From Thermoleophilaceae bacterium (GTDB taxonomy: Bacteria; Actinomycetota; Thermoleophilia; Solirubrobacterales; Thermoleophilaceae), in the NCBI GenBank assembly GCA_030447905.1, contig JAUJNZ010000003.1:84478-126378 (forward strand): 41,901 nucleotides of DNA. The letters run 5' to 3'. Numbering within the stretch: position 1 is the stretch's first letter; each line of letters opens with the position of its first letter. Under the pieces are notes generated by a model. The model ran no database searches. It was not told the DNA's origin and saw nothing but the letters and a program-made list of their open reading frames with translations. This document shows positions 25,832 to 34,705 of the stretch, piece after piece. The position numbers were made by a program, and so were the translations under genes.

Positions 25832-26355
25832 GGTGCACGGCGAAGACGAGAGCCGGCGACCCGTGCGCGCGCTCGGCGATGAGCGGCCGCGAGGTCTGCC
25901 ACGGCCACTCGGGGGAGAAGGTCGGGCGTCCGTCGGCGCTCACCCCCGAGGTCTGTGACCGAATCGTCCAGGCCAAGAAGGCCGGCTGCCCCGACTGGGT
26001 GGCCGCCCAGTCGGCCGGCATATCGACGACGACCTACTACGAGCTCCTCAAGCGCGCTGAGGACGAGGAGTCGGGCCCCGCCCGCGACCTCCTCGAGGCC
26101 ATCAAGCGAGCCGAGGCCGAGGCCTACCTCCACGCCATGGTCGCCTGGCGGCGGGAGATGGCGGGCAACTGGCGCGCCGGAGTCGCCTACATCGACCGCG
26201 TCGACCGCGGACGCTTCTGCTCGGCTCAGCGCTCGTCGCCGAAGGGGCCTGAGGCGCCCGGCGAAGAGCGCCTCGACCTGAGCCAGCTCACCGCCGAGGA
26301 GCTCGAGATCCTCGAGCGCCGCTACCGAACCGACGCCGAGGGCGAGGGCCAATGA
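25828..26355 (+). CDS. Small terminase subunit-like protein
   Basis: 175 residues, GTG start overlapping the methyltransferase stop. N-terminal Cys/His patch RCTAKTRAGDPCARSAMSGR with EVCHGHSG (a small zinc-binding motif seen in phage proteins), then HTH PEVCDRIVQAKKAGCPDWVA, AQSAGISTTTYYELLKRAED and helical AEAEAYLHAMVAWRREMAGN; the C-terminus LSQLTAEELEILERRYR is typical of TerS proteins and is immediately followed by the large terminase (ATGA overlap). Assigned by this domain order and position; TerS sequences vary greatly. Confidence 0.7.
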   Translation: MRCTAKTRAGDPCARSAMSGREVCHGHSGEKVGRPSALTPEVCDRIVQAKKAGCPDWVAAQSAGISTTTYYELLKRAEDEESGPARDLLEAIKRAEAEAYLHAMVAWRREMAGNWRAGVAYIDRVDRGRFCSAQRSSPKGPEAPGEERLDLSQLTAEELEILERRYRTDAEGEGQ

Positions 26356-27942
26356 CCCTCCTCGTCCCCACCCGCGACGAGCTGCGCTGCGAGCGGATGC
26401 GGCGCTCGCTCGGGGCCTTCGTGCACGAGGCCTGGCCGGTCGTCGAGCCCGGCACGCCCTTTGTCGGAAACTGGCACATCGACGCGATCTGCGACCACCT
26501 CGAGGCGATCACCCGCGGAGAGCTAAACCGCCTGATCGTCAACATCCCCCCGCGCCACATGAAGTCGCTCGCGGTCACGGTCTTCTGGCCGTGCTGGGAG
26601 TGGCTCACCCGTCCCGAGACCCGGTGGCTGTTTGCCTCCTACGCCCAGGCGCTCTCGACGCGCGACTCGCTCAAGTGCCGCCGGCTGATCTCCTACCCCG
26701 GCACGCGCGACGGGCGGAGTGCGGCCACAGAGCGCACTTTGGTCGAGCGGATCGGCTACCTCGGCCTCGTCTCGCTCCTGGCCCAGATGAGGGGCGCAGA
26801 GCCGTGGCAGCTCACCGGCGACCAGTCGACCAAGCAGCGCTTTGAGAACTCGCGCACGGGCTATCGGATCGCCACCTCGGTCGACGGCGTGGCCACCGGG
26901 GAGGGCGGCGACCGCGTGGTGTGCGACGACCCCCACAAGGCCGAGGAGGCCCAGTCGGACGTAACGCGCGAGTCGGTGCTTCGGTGGTGGGATCAGACGA
27001 TGTCGACACGCCTAAACCAGCCCGCCACCGGGGCCAAGGTGATCGTCATGCAGCGCCTGCACGAGCGAGACCTGACCGGCCACCTGCTCGAGCGCGGCGG
27101 CTATGAGCACCTGTGCCTGCCCGCGGAGTTCGAGCCCTCCCATCCCTTCGTGTGGCCCGCCGACCCGCGGACCGAGCCCGGTGAGCTCCTGTGGGAAGAG
27201 CGCATCGACTCAGAGGCGCTCGAGGAGATCAAGGTCTCGCTCGGCTCCTACGGTGCGGCCGGCCAGCTCCAGCAGCGCCCCGCCCCCGACGAGGGCGGGA
27301 TCTTGAAGCGGTCGTGGTGGAGGTGGTGGGACGGACACCCTGAGGGCGCGCCCCACTTCGACCAGGTCGTCCAGTCGTGGGACATGGCCTTCAAGGACAC
27401 AGACGGCTCGGACTACGTCGTCGGCCAGGTGTGGGGAAAGTTCGGGGCCGACAAGTACCTGATCCACCAGGTCCGGGCGCGCCTCGAGTTCACAGAGACC
27501 GTGCAGGCGGTGATCGAGCTGACCGAGTGGGTCGAGCGCACCTACCCGGCGCGCAGGACGCACTCAAAGCTCGTCGAGGACAAGGCCAACGGGCCGGCGG
27601 TGATCTCCCAGCTGCGCCGGCGGGTGCCCGGCCTCGTAGCCGTCGACCCCCAGGGAGACAAGGTCGCCCGCGCCCGCGCGGTGGCGCCCGACGTCGAGGC
27701 CGGCAACGTCCACCTGCCCGGGCGCTGCCAACGCCGACGGGACCGACTACGACCCGAGCATCACCCCGGCCTGGGTCAAGGCGCTCGTCGACGAGTGCGC
27801 GGCCTTCCCCAACGCAGCCCACGACGACCAGGTCGATGCGCTCTCCCAGGCGCTCATGCGGCTCGCGGGGACCTCGGGCAACTACCGCCAGCAGGGCGGC
27901 AGGACGACGCGGGCGGGCGGGATGAAGACCAGGGAGCTGTAG
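26352..27942 (+). CDS. Phage terminase large subunit, one frameshift near the 3' end
   Basis: ATPase domain: NWHIDAICDHLEAITRGELN, RLIVNIPPRHMKSLAVTVFW (Walker A PPRHMKS), WLFASYAQALSTRDSLKCRR, TSVDGVATGEGGDRVVCDDP (Walker B VVCDDPHKAEE), TGAKVIVMQRLHERDLTGHL. Nuclease domain: DQVVQSWDMAFKDTDGSDYV (first acidic residues), LVEDKANGPAVISQLRRRVP, and after a one-base slip near 27725, ANADGTDYDPSITPAWVKAL, FPNAAHDDQVDALSQALMRL (final DDxxDA). TAG at 27942. Repaired length ~530 residues, normal. It packages DNA into procapsids; no portal or capsid gene follows. Confidence 0.85.
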
Positions 27943-27973
27943 GCGCTGTCCGCGAGCGCTCCCCCAGGGAGCC

Positions 27974-28147
27974 CTAGGCCGCGCGCTCATCGCCGAGCGT
28001 GTCAAGCGCCGCGCAAAGGATCTCTGCGTCCTCGGCCCACGCGGCCTCGAGCTGTCGGTCGCCGAGGTCCTCGCGGTCGACGAGCTCAGCCCACCGCTCG
28101 GCGGTCGCGCGCAGGACCTCGGCCGCGGCGCTCATGATCTCGCGCAC
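27974..28147 (-). CDS. Small helical protein, 57 residues
   Basis: GTG 28147 with GAGGAG just upstream (coding strand), 20 bases after the integrase stop. VREIMSAAAEVLRATAERWA, ELVDREDLGDRQLEAAWAED, AEILCAALDTLGDERAA: one acidic amphipathic protein, no family. Likely co-transcribed with the integrase; possibly a regulator or anti-repressor of the element. Confidence 0.55.
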   Translation of the reverse strand: MREIMSAAAEVLRATAERWAELVDREDLGDRQLEAAWAEDAEILCAALDTLGDERAA

Positions 28148-28167
28148 GGGCTCCTCGCCCCGCCGGC

Positions 28168-29335
28168 TCAGCTTCCCTCGCACTCGCGCGCGAGATAGTC
28201 CTCGAGCAGCCCGGCGGCCTCGGCCTCTGACCCCGGCATGAGGTGGCCGTAGCGGTCGAGGGTGATCGTGATCGAGGAGTGGCCCATGTAGGCCGACAGC
28301 GCCTTGGCGTTTACCCCCGCGGCGATCATGTGCGCGGCGTAGGTGTGGCGGCACTCGTGCAGGCCGATCGGCTCGAGGCCCTGCTCTTTCCACGCCTCGC
28401 GGGCCCTGCGGCTCGCTGCGCCCGGGGCGAACGCCCTCTCGCCGTTGCCGAGGCAGAGCCCCTCCCCTCGCTCACATTGGCGCAGGCGGTGGGCTGAGAG
28501 CTCGGCGCGCAGCGGCTTTGCGAGCGGAACGCGCCGGCGGCCGGCACCGCTCTTGGGCTCGATCGGCCCCGCCTTCTGATCGAAGCTTCGCTCGACGCGG
28601 ATGACGCCGTGGTCGAGGTCGACGTCCTCCCAGCGCAGCGCCTGGAGCTCGCCGCGACGCAGGCCGGCATACAGGGCGCTCGCCCACAGCGCCCGGTCGC
28701 CCGCAGGCACGGCGGCGATCAGCGCGCGTGCCTCCTCGGGGCGGGCGACGCGCTCGCGCCTTCCCCTGACCGCCGGCAGCGAGAGCCCGAGGGTCGGGTT
28801 CTGGACGACCTCAGAGCGCGCGCGACCGCGCGGCGAAAGACCGCCCGCAGCGGGAGGACGGAGTTGCGAACGGTGCTGGGGGCGAGGCCTCGGGCGACCA
28901 GGCGGTCGACGAGGTCCTGGACACAGACCCGGTCGACCGCCGACAGGCGCATCGGCCCGAGCTCGGGCAGCACCTTGGTCGCCAGCGCGTGCTCGTAGCT
29001 GCGCAGGGCCGAGGGCTTGTAGGGGTCGCCCGAGCGGGTGCGGGCGATCCCCGCCCGGGCGGCCGAAAGCCAGTCGTCGGCGGCCTCGGCGAGGGTCGTG
29101 CGCGTCGGGGCGCGCAGGGTGCCCTTCTGGAGGGCGGCCTTGGTGTCGGCGCGCCACGCCCTCGCCTCGGCGAGGGAAGGAAGGCTCTTGCGGATCGTTC
29201 GGCGGTCGCGGGGCGAGAAGACCTGGGCCTGGTAGGCCGGGTGACAGGTGCAGCGACCGCCCCCGAGGCCCCGCAGCGGCGGCCGTGGCGGATCGTGATG
29301 CCCTCGGGCCGGCGCTTGGTCGCGGGTTGGGCCAT
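28168..29335 (-). CDS. Tyrosine recombinase/integrase, two frameshifts
   Basis: MAQPATKRRPEGITIRHGRR start at 29335; after a slip near 29265, CTCHPAYQAQVFSPRDRRTI (AP2-like arm-binding region), SAL core-binding part LAEAADDWLSAARAGIARTR, SALRSYEHALATKVLPELGP, then after a slip near 28815 the catalytic domain: LWASALYAGLRRGELQALRW (Arg I), EPKSGAGRRRVPLAKPL (Lys), LHECRHTYAAHMIAAGVNAK (HxxR), YMGHSSITITLDRYGHLMPG (GHS and catalytic Tyr). All catalytic residues are present. It points away from a tRNA-Ser 3' end 150 bases upstream, the usual arrangement of integrase and att site. Confidence 0.85.
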
Positions 29336-29480
29336 CCCGACACATGTAGCTCTGACCGGCCCGAAGAGCAAGTCGTCACGGCCCGCGGACGGCCCAACCG
29401 GCCTTGCGCTCCCCGGCGCGTTTGGCTTCCTCCGGCAGGACTAGACCGCCGCAAACCGCCTATCGGGAGTCACTGTGCGG

Positions 29481-29543
29481 CGGTCTCGAAAACCGTTATG
29501 GGCCAGATCGGTCCCTCGAGGGTTCGAATCCCTCCCAGCTCCG
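29481..29543 (+). other. Attachment-site-like 3' part of tRNA-Ser(CGA)
   Basis: Anticodon arm CGGT-CTCGAAA-ACCG (anticodon CGA), class II variable arm GGGCC-AGATC-GGTCC, T arm GAGGG-TTCGAAT-CCCTC and acceptor strand CCAGCTCC plus discriminator G. The expected 5' half (GGAGCTGG and D arm) is not present upstream. This is what remains on one side of an element that integrated into a tRNA gene; it sits next to the integrase. Confidence 0.75.
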
Positions 29544-29589
29544 CTGAGGGTTTGACCGACGGTGCCTCCGTGGAAGGAATGCGACGGAT

Positions 29590-29765
29590 GCGTTCCAAGG
29601 TCGTCTGCCTCGTCCTACTCGTCCTCTTCTTGGGCGCGGGAGTGCGTGCGCTGGCGAAGGAGAAGAACAGCAGCTACCCCGTCCCCTGTGGAGGAGGGTG
29701 GTCAGGAGCAGGAGCAGGGGCAGGAAGGCGGCGAGGCTGAGCAGGACGGCGGTGGCGGGGATTAG
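29590..29765 (+). CDS. Small secreted Glu/Gln/Gly-rich protein, one frameshift
   Basis: Signal peptide MRSKVVCLVLLVLFLGAGVR with LALAKEKNSS-like mature start (ALAKEKNSSYP), then after a one-base slip near 29685 an acidic tail PVEEGGQEQEQGQEGGEAEQ, DGGGGD-stop at 29765. Exported, very acidic, intrinsically disordered. Function unknown. It lies just outside the element's att-like site, so it is probably host DNA. Confidence 0.5.
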
Positions 29766-30042
29766 GAAGACCGCGCGCTAGCGGGCGTACGGACACGTCG
29801 ACCCGCCGACGCCGTCAAGCCGGGGGGCCCGCGATGAGAACGGCGGGTCCCCTGGCTCGTCCTGGTCGCCGCGACCGGCACCGTCGCAACGAAAAGTCAC
29901 CGGTCTCCAAAACCGGTACCCGAGTGTCCTCGTCAGCTCCTCGACACCGACGGACCGACACGATCTCAGGGTTGCGCGGGGGCGGACGGCCGCGCGCGCC
30001 GCTGCGGCGGGGTCAATACAGATGTCACACTTCATCACGTGA

Positions 30043-30247
30043 GGATGATCACCCTCGACGACCCCGACTTCGCCGGCACCTACACCGTGGAGCCTCACTC
30101 AGACGGAACGCGCCAGCGGGGCTGGGGGTCATGCGCGCCACGAGGTCCGTGACTTTCGCGGGAGCTCCTTCGCGCGCGCGCAGGCGACCATCCTCATCGC
30201 CGCGGACGGCGAACGGGGGCATCGGGGTGGCGACCGCGACCGTGTGA
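30043..30247 (+). CDS. Small hypothetical ORF, second copy
   Basis: Duplicate of 23229-23438 in inverted orientation, same N-terminus MRMITLDDPDFAGTYTVEPH. One base differs near 30125 (GGGGCTGGGGGT), changing the frame relative to the first copy, which shows that the region is prone to indels. Confidence 0.3.
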
Positions 30248-30357
30248 TGGCGGCCGCCTGGAAACCCGCACGGCCGCAAGCTATCGATATGACGAGCTGG
30301 CTCCCCACCCAACCTCGACCGCTCTCACAAGCAGCTCAAAGGCGCGCGCCGGCTTTG

Positions 30358-30673
30358 TCAGACGGTCGCCTTCGTGCCCCGCGATAGCAGCCAGGCGACC
30401 ATGGGGTAGCCGGTCAAAAACCCGAGGATTACGCCGATCTGCATCAGGAACACAAACGCGATGTCGCTTGGGGGTGGCATAAACTCGACGCCGAAAGAGC
30501 AGCATCCGGGCCGAGCATGCCGACGTCGAAGGCGAGCACGGTGACGAATGCCACCAGGAGCGCGACGGTCAGCCCCTGCCGTGAGGTCAGGCCGCGCTTC
30601 GGCACCGTGGACACGAAGTACTCCCAGGCAAACAGCAACGCGGTGGCCACCACCGTGATGACTGCGATCATCG
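30358..30673 (-). pseudogene. DUF4396 gene remnant (3' part, duplicated)
   Basis: Carries the last third of the DUF4396 membrane protein (EYFVSTVPKRGLTSRQGLTV, IAFVFLMQIGVILGFLTGYP) but with extra or missing bases around 30495-30510 that break the frame. No 5' part: the copy stops at the repeat edge. Confidence 0.75.
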
Positions 30674-30822
30674 GCGACTTCAACCTCCCACGCGCCGAAG
30701 CAGGCGATCCGATCTACGACGAACTCACTCGCCGGGGTCTGCGGCTCCCCGAGTACGAGACGAAGATCGGCACGGCAATCGCCAGCGACAGCGTCTACGA
30801 CCAGGTGGCGTATGTGCCCGAC
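30667..30822 (+). pseudogene. Endonuclease/exonuclease/phosphatase (EEP) family fragment
   Basis: IIGDFNLPRAEAGDPIYDEL, TRRGLRLPEYETKIGTAIAS, DSVYDQVAYVPDR. The GDFN motif with a following DxVxYxP block belongs to the EEP hydrolase superfamily (Asn and His/Asp metal site). Only ~52 residues, bounded left by the inverted repeat and right by the DNA glycosylase gene. Confidence 0.6.
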
Positions 30823-30847
30823 CGGGGAACCGGCCTCGCTCGGTCCG

Positions 30848-31365
30848 CCCGGCAAGCCGTTGCCCGACGTGATCGCCCCCGAACTCGCCGTGCTGTTCTG
30901 CGGGATCAACCCGTCGCTGGTCTCCGCAAGGCGCGGCCACCACTTCGCCCGGCCGGGCAACCGGTTCTGGTCGGCGATCCACCTGGCGGGCTTCACCCCG
31001 CGGCGCCTCGCGCCGGAGGCCGACGGCGACCTGCCGCGCTACGGGCTCGGCGTGACCAACGTGGTGGACCGCCCGACGCGCGCGGCCGCCGACTCACGGT
31101 CGACGAGCTGCGGGCCGGCGTCGCCGCGCTGCACGAGCTGGTGGCCGAGCAGCGCCCGCGGGTGGTCGCCGTGCTGGGGATCACCGCCTGGCGGCCGGGC
31201 TTCGAGCGACCGGCGGCCACGCTCGGTCTGCAACCCGAGCGCATCGCCGGCGCCGCGGCGTGGGTGGTGCCCAACCCGAGCGGGTTGAACGCCCACTACC
31301 AGCTTCCCGACCTCGTGCGCCTGTACGGCGCGCTGCGCGAGTACGCGTTCGCCCCCAGCTCGTAG
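30848..31365 (+). CDS. mug: G:T/U mismatch-specific DNA glycosylase (Mug/TDG family), one frameshift
   Basis: PDVIAPELAVLFCGINPSLV, SARRGHHFARPGNRFWSAIH, LAGFTPRRLAPEADGDLPRY, GLGVTNVVDRPTRAAA, then a slip near 31090, LTVDELRAGVAALHELVAEQ, VVAVLGITAWRPGFERPAAT, and AAWVVPNPSGLNAHYQLPDL ending AFAPSS at 31365. Motif A GINPSL and motif B NPSGLNAHY are characteristic of Mug, which removes uracil or thymine from G mismatches. The extreme N-terminus is uncertain because the EEP fragment abuts it. Confidence 0.8.
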
Positions 31366-31374
31366 CCTGCGCCG

Positions 31375-32220
31375 ATCGCGCTCGCCGCCCGTATCCTGCG
31401 CTCGGCCCTGACCCGCCCCGAGCGGCGCGGCTACGGCGTCGGCCGCCACCAGGTCGCCGACCTGCACCTCCCCGCCGGACCCGGGCCCTATCCCGTCGCC
31501 ATCGTGCTGCACGGCGGCCACTGGCGCGCGCGCTACGGCAAGCTCACGACGCGCCCGCTGTGCCAGGACCTCGCACGGCGCGGCTGGGCGGCATGGAACG
31601 TCGAGTACCGCCGCCTGGGGCGTGGGCAGGGCGGCGGCTGGCCGGCGACGTTCGACGACGTGGCCGCGGCCATCGACCACCTCGCGGCCTTCGCCGATCC
31701 GCGCCACGATCGCAACGACCCGCGCTCGAACCTCGCCCACCCGAGCCGCGCGGGCGACGCCCTGCCCCTCGACCTCGCCCGCGTGATCGCGGTCGGCCAC
31801 TCCGCCGGTGGGCAGCTCGCGCTGTGGGCGGCCGGCCGCCCGGCGCTCCCGCCGGGCGCGCCGGGCGCGGCCCCGCGTGTGCACCTTGGCGGCGTCGTAG
31901 GGCTCGCCGCCGTCAGCGACCTCGAGAAAGCGGGCGCACCGGCGCGAGCGCTGCTCGGCGGCGATCGCGACGAGGTGCCCGACCGCTTCGCCCAGGCCGA
32001 TCCCAAGCTGACCCTGCCCCTCGACGCCCCCGTGCTCCTCGTCCACCCCCGCGACGACCAGACCGTTCCCGTGCGCCGGTCGCGCGCCTACGCCACCGCG
32101 GCCCAAGCCGCGGGCGCGGCGGTCGAGCTCGTCGAGCCGCCGGGCGGCCACCGCGACGTCATCGACCCCGGCCACGAGGCCTGGCACGCGGCGGCCGAGC
32201 GCCTCAGCCATCTCGCGTGA
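31375..32220 (+). CDS. Alpha/beta hydrolase (BD-FAE/kynurenine-formamidase-like)
   Basis: GYGVGRHQVADLHLPAGPGP, then YPVAIVLHGGHWRARYGKLT (HGG oxyanion loop), NVEYRRLGRGQGGGWPATFD, DDVAAAIDHLAAFA, RVIAVGHSAGGQLALWAAGR (nucleophile Ser in GHSAGG), HLGGVVGLAAVSDLEKAGAP, PVLLVHPRDDQTVPVRRSRA (acid Asp), VELVEPPGGHRDVIDPGHEA (His). About 280 residues, all triad residues present. No ATG/GTG lies between the mug stop (31363) and residue ~43, so the start is unresolved: it may use a rare codon or have lost one by an indel. Same strand and frame as mug, 10 bases after its stop: probable operon. Confidence 0.75.
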   Translation: MALAARILRSALTRPERRGYGVGRHQVADLHLPAGPGPYPVAIVLHGGHWRARYGKLTTRPLCQDLARRGWAAWNVEYRRLGRGQGGGWPATFDDVAAAIDHLAAFADPRHDRNDPRSNLAHPSRAGDALPLDLARVIAVGHSAGGQLALWAAGRPALPPGAPGAAPRVHLGGVVGLAAVSDLEKAGAPARALLGGDRDEVPDRFAQADPKLTLPLDAPVLLVHPRDDQTVPVRRSRAYATAAQAAGAAVELVEPPGGHRDVIDPGHEAWHAAAERLSHLA

Positions 32221-32445
32221 CCGCCCCGGCGGCGCGCGTCCAGCCACTGCACGACGTCGGCGAGCATCCGCGCGGGCGCGAGCTCGTTGAGAATCTCGGC
32301 TCTGCTCTCCGCTCGTCGAGTGCACCGTGCACCGCAGTCGCTGAAAGGCGTGTTGCGATAGCTGGCGAGAAGGGGCGTTATCGCTAGTCGAGGCCTCGGA
32401 CGAAGGCGGCTCAGGTGGCCATGATTACGAGTTGCTGAGGCTCAG
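32221..32445. other. Intergenic, no gene recognised
   Basis: No supported coding frame. A GTGCACCGTGCACCG repeat occurs near 32320. Confidence 0.3.
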
Positions 32446-32613
32446 GTGGGGAGGATCGTCCCGTCCGGCGGCGATGTGACCTCAGAGCATGTCCCTCTCA
32501 CCGAGCGCGCCAAGCGGGCGCTCGCCCTGGCGATGCGTGAGGCCCGGCAGTGGGGTCAAAAGTACATCGCCACCGAGCACATCCTGCTTGGATTGGCACG
32601 CGAGAAGGAGCTC
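32446..32613 (+). pseudogene. ClpN repeat fragment
   Basis: VPLTERAKRALALAMREARQ, WGQKYIATEHILLGLAREKE: the first half of a Clp N-domain repeat (compare 7785-8763), which stops abruptly and continues in frame into a GNAT acetyltransferase segment. Confidence 0.65.
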
Positions 32614-32769
32614 GAAGAGCAGGCGACGGGGCGCTTCCTCGGCTTCACCGGGCTCGCGCCGGTCGCGTTTGAGGCACCCTTCGCGCCGGCAACGGAAGTG
32701 GGATGGCGGCTGCGGCGTGACGCGTGGGGCCACGGGTTTGCGACCGAAGCGGCCCAGGCCGCCCTCTCG
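32614..32769 (+). pseudogene. GNAT (RimJ-type) acetyltransferase fragment
   Basis: TGRFLGFTGLAPVAFEAPFA, PATEVGWRLRRDAWGHGFAT, EAAQAAL. The 'GxFIGFxGLxxxxFxAPFxPxVEIGWRLxxxxWGxGYATEAAxA' block is the acetyl-CoA-binding core of RimJ/RimL-like acetyltransferases. N- and C-termini missing. Confidence 0.65.
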
Positions 32770-32869
32770 CCTTGGCCCGTGACGGCCTCGCCCGGCTGGC
32801 CCGCCTCTTCTGTTCGAGCTTGTTGGCCCCGGCGCGCGGGAAGGGGCCGCTTGGGGACCTTCTTCTTGA

Positions 32870-32995
32870 GGCCGCGGCGAGCAGCTTGTCCCAGCGCGCC
32901 TCCTCGGGCACCCAGAACACGTTCGCTGCGAGGTATTCGTCGCGGTCTTCGAGGATCTCCTCGCGGACAGCATCGTCCTCCGTGTAGAGCTCGGT
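32870..32995 (-). pseudogene. Type I restriction methyltransferase (HsdM) N-terminal fragment
   Basis: TELYTEDDAVREEILEDRDE, YLAANVFWVPEEARWDKLLA. This block (DRDEYxAENVFWVPxEARWxxLQ) is the hallmark of the HsdM N-terminal helical domain. It is only 42 residues; preceded in frame by an XRE-type HTH piece. Confidence 0.6.
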
Positions 32996-33091
32996 CGCCA
33001 AGCTCAGATCCTCCTGAGAGAGTCCGCGCTCGACTCGCAGCTCGCGGATCGCCTCGCCAAGCGCGACGAGGAGCGGGTCGGCCTCTTCCAC
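32996..33091 (-). pseudogene. XRE-type HTH fragment
   Basis: VEEADPLLVALGEAIRELRV, ERGLSQEDLSLA: first two helices of an XRE/Cro-like repressor (xLGxxIRxLRxxRGLSQExLAxxA). Fused in frame to the HsdM fragment. Confidence 0.5.
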
Positions 33092-33495
33092 GGCGGCGAA
33101 GCTCGCACTCGTCGCCCGACTCCGAGTCGACGACCGCGAACGAGTCGGGCGGGGCCGAGCGAAGGGCGATCCGCCCGGCCGGGAACTCGCCGTCGCACGG
33201 CTGGGCGCCTCCTCCCCTGGTGGTGCGTCGGGGAGTTCGTCGCACACCCTCCGACAGCCAGTTGCTGGGAAGTGCAGACGGCTCCGGTGTGATCTCTTTT
33301 TGGCGCGCCTAAGACTTTCTTTATGACGCGTTGACCTAAGAGTCCGGATGCTTTAAGGTCTGCTCTCGATGAACGGAGGTTTCGCGCCGACTGGAGAGAA
33401 GAGGGCCTGTGCGCGACTCGGGCGCCGCTCGGTAGCTCGCGTCGACCTTCACGTTCGCTCCTTCTGTCTGCTCTCACTGGCGGCCGAGAGCCTGA
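33092..33495. other. Intergenic region upstream of the membrane protein
   Basis: No supported gene. Locally AT-richer than the surroundings between 33290 and 33380 (TTTTTGG, CTTTCTTTATGACG), which fits a promoter area for the gene at 33496. Confidence 0.35.
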
Positions 33496-34527
33496 ATGAC
33501 GACGGCTGAGACGCTCCCAACCGTAATGCGAGGTAGTGCGAAGGCGCTCGGTTTCGGCATGGTCGCGCTCGCGGCCGTCATGACGGTGATGGCATTCGTC
33601 GCTCCGCTCGACGCCGATGCCCGGGTCGCGGAGACAGCCGCCGGAGCGGCGGCGGCACTCGCCGGCGCGCTGCTGCTCGCAGGAGGCAGGAGCCCGCAGC
33701 CGGCAGGGACGGCGTCCGGAGGGCTGATGCTGTTGGGCTCGCTGGTCTATTTCGCCGTCACGAACACCGAGTTCCAGGGAGGGGGCGTCCCGTACTCGAC
33801 CGCCGTCGCTCAGTTCGTGACCGTGCCCATCGGCTTGGTGCTCGGCGCGACCGCTTTCGCGCTGAACCGGCCTCGGCTCGACCGACCGACCACCGCCCGG
33901 ACGGGCGACTTCGTGCCTGACGGCGTGCTCCTCGTGGTCGGGACGATCCTGCTCGGGATCGGGCTCGGACAGATTGGCAACGAAAGCCTCATGCCGCCCA
34001 AGTGGAACTGGGTCAGCTTCCTCGGCCTGACGGCGACCGGCGCGCTCGTGCTGATCGTGCTCCGCGGAGCAGTCAAGTCGACGCTCAACCGAGATCGGCC
34101 GTCAGGCTGGCAACGCCGCTCCCTCGGTGTCCTCGCAACCGAGCTCCTGTTAGTCGTGGGCCTTGCCGTGATGATCTACGGCGCGCTGAACAACCTCGTC
34201 CTCGGCGCGAACGGGTTCCGCACCGGGTTCAAGGGCAACGACGACGGCCTCGCCCTCTGGATGGCCGCCGGCCTCTTCCTGGTCCTTGTGCGAGGTGGCT
34301 TCAAACTCTCCTCTTGGAACGAACGGGGTCTCGGCCGAGGGGTCGTGAGGGAGCTTCTATACGTCGCCGGAGTCTTCGCGTTCATCGTCGGTGAGCGCTC
34401 GGTGATCAGCGGGAAGGCGCCGGGCGTGCCGATCGACGGAGCCTGGCCCGCCGCCGTCGTCATTGTCCTCGGCGCCATCTTCCTCCTCGTACCGGCGCGG
34501 ATGAGGGCGAAGGGGCGCGAAGCCTAA
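33496..34527 (+). CDS. Polytopic membrane protein, 343 residues, unknown
   Basis: Intact. About eight to nine membrane segments, e.g. GFGMVALAAVMTVMAFVAPL, ETAAGAAAALAGALLLAGG, ASGGLMLLGSLVYFAVTN, QFVTVPIGLVLGATAFALN, DGVLLVVGTILLGIGLGQIG, VSFLGLTATGALVLIVLRGA, LGVLATELLLVVGLAVMIYG, LLYVAGVFAFIVGERSV, AAVVIVLGAIFLLVPARM. Conserved-looking loop NGFRTGFKGNDDGLALW. No signature of a known transporter or enzyme family could be recognised. Start: ATG 33496 with a weak GAGAG site 8-12 bases upstream. Confidence 0.75.
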   Translation: MTTAETLPTVMRGSAKALGFGMVALAAVMTVMAFVAPLDADARVAETAAGAAAALAGALLLAGGRSPQPAGTASGGLMLLGSLVYFAVTNTEFQGGGVPYSTAVAQFVTVPIGLVLGATAFALNRPRLDRPTTARTGDFVPDGVLLVVGTILLGIGLGQIGNESLMPPKWNWVSFLGLTATGALVLIVLRGAVKSTLNRDRPSGWQRRSLGVLATELLLVVGLAVMIYGALNNLVLGANGFRTGFKGNDDGLALWMAAGLFLVLVRGGFKLSSWNERGLGRGVVRELLYVAGVFAFIVGERSVISGKAPGVPIDGAWPAAVVIVLGAIFLLVPARMRAKGREA

Positions 34528-34705
34528 GAAGCAGCGATAGAGCGACGGAGCCGGTGCGGGCGGCGGTGTCGAGCTCTACAGCCCGCGACCGCCGCCGGCG
34601 GCGACGACGATTGGCCACAGAGAAGGCGAAGACGGCCAAGAAGGCCGCCACCGCGATGGCTAGTAGTAAAAACCGGGTGCCCTAGAGCCCTGAGTGGAAC
34701 GGCCT

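Larger units (their letters stand above)
29897..30673. repeat. Long inverted repeat, right copy (~780 bp)
   Basis: Reverse complement of 22799-23580 with a few changes. Its left edge TCACCGGTCTCCAAAACCGG is the anticodon-arm-like hairpin; its right edge lies at CGATGATCGCAG, where an endonuclease-like fragment begins. Confidence 0.9.
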
